From Streptomyces albireticuli (lineage in GTDB: Bacteria > Actinomycetota > Actinomycetes > Streptomycetales > Streptomycetaceae): 64,000 nt of DNA. The notes beneath the pieces are model-generated. The model was not told the origin of the DNA. It saw nothing but the letters and a program-made list of their open reading frames with translations, and ran no database searches. The translations under genes and the position numbers were made by a program. The DNA lies in the NCBI RefSeq assembly GCF_021228125.1, contig NZ_JAJQQS010000003.1, positions 434,001 through 498,000 on the forward strand, written 5' to 3'. Positions 59,566 through 64,000 of the stretch are shown in pieces (the first letter of the stretch is position 1; each line of letters begins with the position of its first letter).

Positions 59566-60048
59566 CGTCCGCCCCTACCATCGCCCCGCGCCCGGACCGG
59601 AGTCGAGAACTCGCCTTTCTCCAAAAGAGATTGACGGTACGTCGAAACGGAATCCGGTAGCGGAGACTTAATGTCGCCGACCCCTGTCCGGTCTCGCACC
59701 GGGACGGGATGAGGCGCTAGCCTGAACGCTCAACACGCGCGCTGCGCTTGGGGGCAGGGGGAGCGGTGGGGTGTGCATGGACGGTCGGATGACCCTACGT
59801 CACGCCAGGTGGCCGACGTGGCGCCCGGGGTCTCGACGCAGACTCCGCTAGAGCCGGGAAACCCCATGGCGTGAAGCCGTGCCGGACCGTTCTCCGCCAC
59901 GGCCCCCGCGCGTGCCCCCCTTTCGCGCTCCGCCGGCCCCGGCTCCTCTTCCGCCGCGAGCACCGCGCACCTCCGGCACCGGCCACCGGGGCCCGGAATT
60001 CCGGAAATTCATCCCGAGAAGGTCCGTCTGCTGAAACTTTACGAGGGC
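59566..60048. other. Gene-free leader region of the LAL regulator
   Basis: 483 bp without a convincing gene between the cbtA terminator and the LuxR-type gene. It includes a TTGACG at about 59632 that could be a -35 element but no good -10. I see no repeat or palindrome of note. Confidence 0.5.
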
Positions 60049-62781
60049 GTGTCACTCCAGATGATACTGGTCAACCGTGAAAAGGAACTCGACCTCCTCG
60101 CATCCGCACTCACCGAGTGCGCCGCCGGAAGGTCGAAGACTGTCGTCGTGGAAGGCGGCGTCGGCTGCGGGAAGAGCGAACTCCTGGAGACCTTCGCCGA
60201 ATACGCCACCGTCCGGGGAGCCGTGGTCCTCAGGGCCGTCGGGATGCGCTCCACCGACGCGCAACCCTTCGCTGTGCTGCGCCAGCTCGCCGACCAGACG
60301 GGACAGGGCGGCCCCGACCCCACCCGGCCCCCCACCGAGCACGACTTCCTCGCCGCCCTCCACCGGATGGCCGCGACCTCACCCGTCGTCGTCTGCGTGG
60401 ACGACGCCCAGGACGGTGACATCCGCTCCCTGCACCACCTCCTCCAGCTCGCGGGCCGCCTCCGCTCGGCCCGTCTCCTCCTCGTCTTCACCGACAGCCT
60501 CCACCTGCCCCACCAGGACCCGCTGATCAAAACGGAACTGCTGCGCCGGTCCAACTCCCTGCGCATCCGCCTCGGCCCCCTCACCGAACAGGGCACCGCC
60601 GAGCTCCTCGCCGCCCACGACGGCGACCCCCGCGACCCCGCCCTGGTCGCCCGCCTGCACTCCATAGGCGCCGGCAACCCCCTCCTCCTGCGGGCACTCC
60701 TGGAGGAGTGCCTGGTCACCGGGGCCGGCACGCCCAGCGCCTGCGGCGAACCCCTGGTGGGCGGGCTCTACGGACAGGCCGTACTCGCCTGCCTCTACCG
60801 CAGCGGATCCGTCGCCCTGGAGGTCGGCCACGCCCTCGCCGTCCTCGGCGACGCCGGCACCCCCGGCCTGGTCGCCCGGATGCTCGACCAGCCCGCCGCG
60901 CCCCTCGACCAGAACCTCCACGCCCTCAGGGCCGCCGGCGTCCTCGACGGCACCCGCTTCCGGCACCGCTCCGCCGCCGCCACGGTCGAGGCCGACATGG
61001 CACCCGCCCGCCGCACCGCCCTCCACCGCAAGGCCGCCGCCGTCCTCTACGCCGCCGGCGCCGCCTCCCCGGCGATAGCCCGCCACCTCCTCGCGGCCCA
61101 GCGCGCCGTCGAGCCCTGGGAACTGATCGCCCTGCGCAACGCCGCCGAGGACGCCCTCGGCCAGGACGACGCGAAGTTCGCCGTCGACTGCCTCGAACTC
61201 GCCCACGACTCCGGCTCCGACGAATCCCAGCGCATCGAGATCAAGATGCGGCTCGCCCTCGTCATGTGGCGCACCAACCCCGCCGCCGCGGAGTACCAGC
61301 ACCTCCCCGGACTGCTCGCCGCCATGCGCGCCGGAATGCTCTCCTCCGACGGCCTGGTCATGCTCGGCAAGCTCCTCGTGGCCCACGGCCGCATCGAGGA
61401 GGCCCTGGAGGTCATCGCCCGCTGCGGCATCGACGCCCCGGACACCGCCCCGGAGAGCGGCATCCACCCGTACATCTCCTCGCTGTGGGCCCGCTACGGC
61501 TTCCCCGCCGTCATGTTCCCCGAGGAGGTCCGGGCGACGGTCCCCCCGGCACCCGACCCCGCCGACGAGCGCGTCCCCGGAGTCCACCTGCTCCAGAGGT
61601 CCGCCGAATCCCTCCTGCTCGGCGGGGGAGGGGACGACTGGGCCGCCTCGGCCGAGAGCTTCCTCAAGGTCGCCACCCTCACCGATGCCATGCTCGGCCC
61701 CGTGGGCAGTGCCCTCAAGGCCCTGCTCTACGCCGACCGGGTCGAGGAGGCCGCCGCCTGGTGCGCCCGCGCGCTCGACGAGTCCACCCGCCGCGACATC
61801 CCCGGCTGGCAGGCGGTGTTCGCCACCACCCAGGGGCTGATAGCCCTGCGCCAGGGGCGGCTGGAGGATGCCATCACCTCGGTCGAACGGGCGCTGGCCG
61901 TGGTCCCCGAGCGGAACGGCAGCGTCCTGGTCTGCGGCACCACCGCCATCCTGGCCGTGGCCTACACCGAACTCGGCCGTTACGACGACGCCGCCCGGCA
62001 GATCAGCCAGCCGGTGCCGGAAGCCTGGTTCAAGAGCGTGCACTGGCTCGGCTATCTCCGCGCCCGGGGCTTCTTCCACCTCGCCACGGACCGGCCCCTC
62101 GCCGCCCTGGCGGACTTCCTGAAAATCGGAAAGCTGGCCGGCCGCTGGGGAATCGACCACCCCATGCTCGTGTCCTGGCGCACCGAGGCCGCCGAATGCT
62201 GGCTGCGCGTGGGCGAGCCCGTCCAGGCCGCGGAGGTCCTTTCCCCGCAGCCCAGCGAGAAATTCCCCGGCAGCGGCCGGATCCGCGGCATCACCCTTCG
62301 CCTGGAGGCGGCCCTCGCCCCCCTTTCCCGGCGGCCCGAACTCCTGCGCAGGTCCGTCGAGGACCTCCATTCCTCCTGCGACCGGCTGGAGGCCGCGAAG
62401 GCCCTCGCCGACCTGCGGGACGCCTATCAGGAACTCGGCGACCCGATGCGCGCCGAACTCGCCCGCCGCCGCGCCTGGCACATCGCCAGGGAATGCGGCG
62501 CGGAACCCCTGTGCCGCCGGGTCGCACCCGGGCGGCGGGAGGCGCCCGTACCCCGGGAGGACACCACCCCGGCGCCCGCGCCGGCGGAGCCCGCCGCCGA
62601 GCCCGGCGGCGAACTCACCCGGGCCGAGCACCGCGTCGCCTCGCTCGCCGCCTACGGCCGTACCAACCGCGAGATATCGGAGCAGCTCTACATCACGGTC
62701 AGCACCGTCGAACAGCATCTGACGCGCGTATACCGAAAACTGCGTATCACCCGCCGCCATCAACTCCCGATGGACCTGTAG
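60049..62781 (+). CDS. Large ATP-binding LuxR family (LAL) regulator
   Basis: A 910-residue LAL-type activator. It has a P-loop GGVGCGKSEL near residue 38 and Walker B VVVCVDDAQ near 120, followed by a long TPR-like helical middle. The C-terminal LuxR helix-turn-helix is LTRAEHRVASLAAYGRTNREISEQLYITVSTVEQHLTRVYRKL. These regulators often switch on antibiotic clusters. The GTG at 60049 is used; ATG 60061 is an alternative nearer to the conserved start. It is convergent with the MFS gene at the right edge, 112 bp away. Its target cannot be read from this window. Confidence 0.92.
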   Translation: MSLQMILVNREKELDLLASALTECAAGRSKTVVVEGGVGCGKSELLETFAEYATVRGAVVLRAVGMRSTDAQPFAVLRQLADQTGQGGPDPTRPPTEHDFLAALHRMAATSPVVVCVDDAQDGDIRSLHHLLQLAGRLRSARLLLVFTDSLHLPHQDPLIKTELLRRSNSLRIRLGPLTEQGTAELLAAHDGDPRDPALVARLHSIGAGNPLLLRALLEECLVTGAGTPSACGEPLVGGLYGQAVLACLYRSGSVALEVGHALAVLGDAGTPGLVARMLDQPAAPLDQNLHALRAAGVLDGTRFRHRSAAATVEADMAPARRTALHRKAAAVLYAAGAASPAIARHLLAAQRAVEPWELIALRNAAEDALGQDDAKFAVDCLELAHDSGSDESQRIEIKMRLALVMWRTNPAAAEYQHLPGLLAAMRAGMLSSDGLVMLGKLLVAHGRIEEALEVIARCGIDAPDTAPESGIHPYISSLWARYGFPAVMFPEEVRATVPPAPDPADERVPGVHLLQRSAESLLLGGGGDDWAASAESFLKVATLTDAMLGPVGSALKALLYADRVEEAAAWCARALDESTRRDIPGWQAVFATTQGLIALRQGRLEDAITSVERALAVVPERNGSVLVCGTTAILAVAYTELGRYDDAARQISQPVPEAWFKSVHWLGYLRARGFFHLATDRPLAALADFLKIGKLAGRWGIDHPMLVSWRTEAAECWLRVGEPVQAAEVLSPQPSEKFPGSGRIRGITLRLEAALAPLSRRPELLRRSVEDLHSSCDRLEAAKALADLRDAYQELGDPMRAELARRRAWHIARECGAEPLCRRVAPGRREAPVPREDTTPAPAPAEPAAEPGGELTRAEHRVASLAAYGRTNREISEQLYITVSTVEQHLTRVYRKLRITRRHQLPMDL

Positions 62782-62892
62782 ACACCCCGCGCCGGACCAC
62801 CGCACGGGATGGTGTCCGCGGCGCCGCGGTCACGGGCACGCGACGCCGCGGAGCCTTGACGGCGTACGGATCCGGCTCGCACCCCGGCCGGA

Positions 62893-64000
62893 TCAGCCCA
62901 CCGCTCCGCTCACCGGACCCTCATGGTCCGCCTCCTCCACCGCTCCGGACCCTGGGGGCCGCTTCGGCATGAACAACAGGGCGAGCACGGCGGCGACCAC
63001 CGCGATGGCGCCGCACACCGCCAGCAGTGTGTGCATCGCGCTCACGAACGCGTCCTGCACCGCGCGCACGATCTCGGGACTGCCCAGCTTCCGCCCCACG
63101 GCCACCCCGCTGCCCACACTGCGCCGGGCGACCTCCGTCACCTCGCCGGGGACCTCACTCAGCCGCAGATGGGAGCGGTAGCCGGCGTTGGCGACCGTGC
63201 CGAGCACCGCCACCCCGACCGAGCCGCCCACCTGCCGCATCGCGGAGACCAGGGCGGACCCCACCCCGCTGCGCTCCTTGGACAGCGAATTGATGGCCGC
63301 GGTCATCGTCCGCGTCATCGCCAGGCCGAGGCCGACACCGGCCACCACCAGCCAGAGGGCCACGAAGCCGTAGGACGTGGCCGGTTCGGTCCTGGTGCCC
63401 AGGAACAGACCGGCCGCGACCAGCAGGAAGCCGAGCGCGGGCACCGCCCTCGGGGCGATCTCCGTCGCCAGCTTGGAGACCAGCCCGGCGCTGACCAGCA
63501 CGCCGCCGATCAGCGGCAGCAGCCGGACGCCCGTACCCAGCGCGTCGGTGCCGTCGACCGCCTGGAAGTACTGCGGCAGCGCGAAGATCAGCCCGAACAT
63601 CGCGAAGGCCACGACGGTGCCCAGCACCGAACCCCAGACGAAGCCCCGGGACCGGAACAGGCTCAGGTCGACGAGGGGTTCGCCGGTCAGCGCGACACGC
63701 TTCTCCCAGAAGCCGAACACCCCCAGCAGCACCAGCCCGCCGACCAGCGGCAGCAGTGCCTCGCCGCTGCCCCAGCCCTCCTCCCCGGCCCTGATCGAGC
63801 CGTAGACGACGCCGATCAGCGCGACGCTGGAGATCAGCACGCCGGTGAAGTCGATCCGGCCGCGCTGCGCGCCGTGCGACTCGGGGACCAGCAGGGCCAC
63901 GGCCACCAGGCCCAGCGCCACCAGCGGGGCGTTGACCAGGAACACCGAGCCCCACCAGAAGTGGTTGAGCAGCGCGCCGCCCAGGATCGGGCCGAGCGGG
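62893..64000 (-). CDS. MFS transporter, EmrB/QacA type, 5' end cut by window
   Basis: The C-terminal 368 codons of a drug:H+ antiporter of the DHA2 family. The part at the window edge still shows GPILGGALLNHFWWGSVFLVNAP (motif C and the following loop), so about the first 150 residues lie outside. Several membrane helices follow, then a helix-poor loop (GYRSHLRLSEVPGEVTEVARRS), a last helix and an acidic tail. It exports an unknown compound. It reads toward the LAL regulator and belongs with genes beyond the window. Confidence 0.9.
   Translation of the reverse strand, partial: PLGPILGGALLNHFWWGSVFLVNAPLVALGLVAVALLVPESHGAQRGRIDFTGVLISSVALIGVVYGSIRAGEEGWGSGEALLPLVGGLVLLGVFGFWEKRVALTGEPLVDLSLFRSRGFVWGSVLGTVVAFAMFGLIFALPQYFQAVDGTDALGTGVRLLPLIGGVLVSAGLVSKLATEIAPRAVPALGFLLVAAGLFLGTRTEPATSYGFVALWLVVAGVGLGLAMTRTMTAAINSLSKERSGVGSALVSAMRQVGGSVGVAVLGTVANAGYRSHLRLSEVPGEVTEVARRSVGSGVAVGRKLGSPEIVRAVQDAFVSAMHTLLAVCGAIAVVAAVLALLFMPKRPPGSGAVEEADHEGPVSGAVG

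Overview
This window is high-GC, gene-dense chromosomal DNA whose gene content and regulatory style point to Streptomyces or a very close relative. Signs of this are DmdR/IdeR-type iron boxes, a rare TTA (bldA) leucine codon in a biosynthetic gene, a DUF6230 protein, a RamB/ScfR-type regulator, a large LuxR (LAL) regulator and many GTG starts with 4-bp gene overlaps. I see no rRNA, CRISPR array, insertion sequence or integrase. The only tRNA is tRNA-Lys(CTT) at 9428-9501.

Layout. (1) 1-9263, minus strand: a one-protein highly reducing iterative-type PKS (KS-AT-DH-MT-ER-KR-ACP), a coupled stand-alone thioester reductase and a truncated DUF6230 gene, apparently one operon. (2) 9428-22391: mixed genes. 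These include tRNA-Lys, a small ABM-like protein, a copper P-type ATPase behind two CsoR-like operators, an orphan lasso-cyclase-like asparagine-synthetase homologue coupled to a 19-residue ORF, a YbdK-type carboxylate-amine ligase, two tiny overlapping zinc-ribbon genes, a VTC/DUF4956 pair, a methionine ABC transporter (metNIQ) and a PF10014 amino-acid dioxygenase.

(3) 22576-34212: the most striking locus. A KASIII gene diverges from a long rightward operon: thioesterase-like protein (with TTA codon), fatty acyl-AMP ligase, two SCD-like desaturases, ACP, an acetylenase-type desaturase, alpha/beta hydrolase, rubredoxin, P450, then an MFS exporter with its own operator. The order matches bacterial polyyne (cay/ttu/pgn-type) clusters. 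The likely logic is: FAAL loads a fatty acid on the ACP, three desaturases install conjugated triple bonds, rubredoxin and P450 do redox tailoring, the hydrolase releases, the MFS exports. (4) 34310-39670: a YtrA-type ABC/GntR operon with palindromic operator, a PIG-V-like membrane glycosyltransferase, a sigma-like factor and a TetR regulator with its own palindrome.

(5) 39717-55836: a catechol-type siderophore locus: FecE-like ATPase, binding lipoprotein, M20 hydrolase, a dimodular C-A-T-C-A-T-TE NRPS, MbtH protein, exporter, enterochelin-type esterase and a double-length FecCD permease. Three iron boxes tie it together, but no dihydroxybenzoate genes are present. (6) 55909-64000: a ScfR/RamB-like regulator, a degenerate histidine-phosphatase-fold protein, a cobalamin riboswitch controlling cbtB-cbtA (predicted cobalt import), a LAL regulator and an MFS gene cut by the window end.

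All assignments are from reading motifs and gene order; no database search was run.
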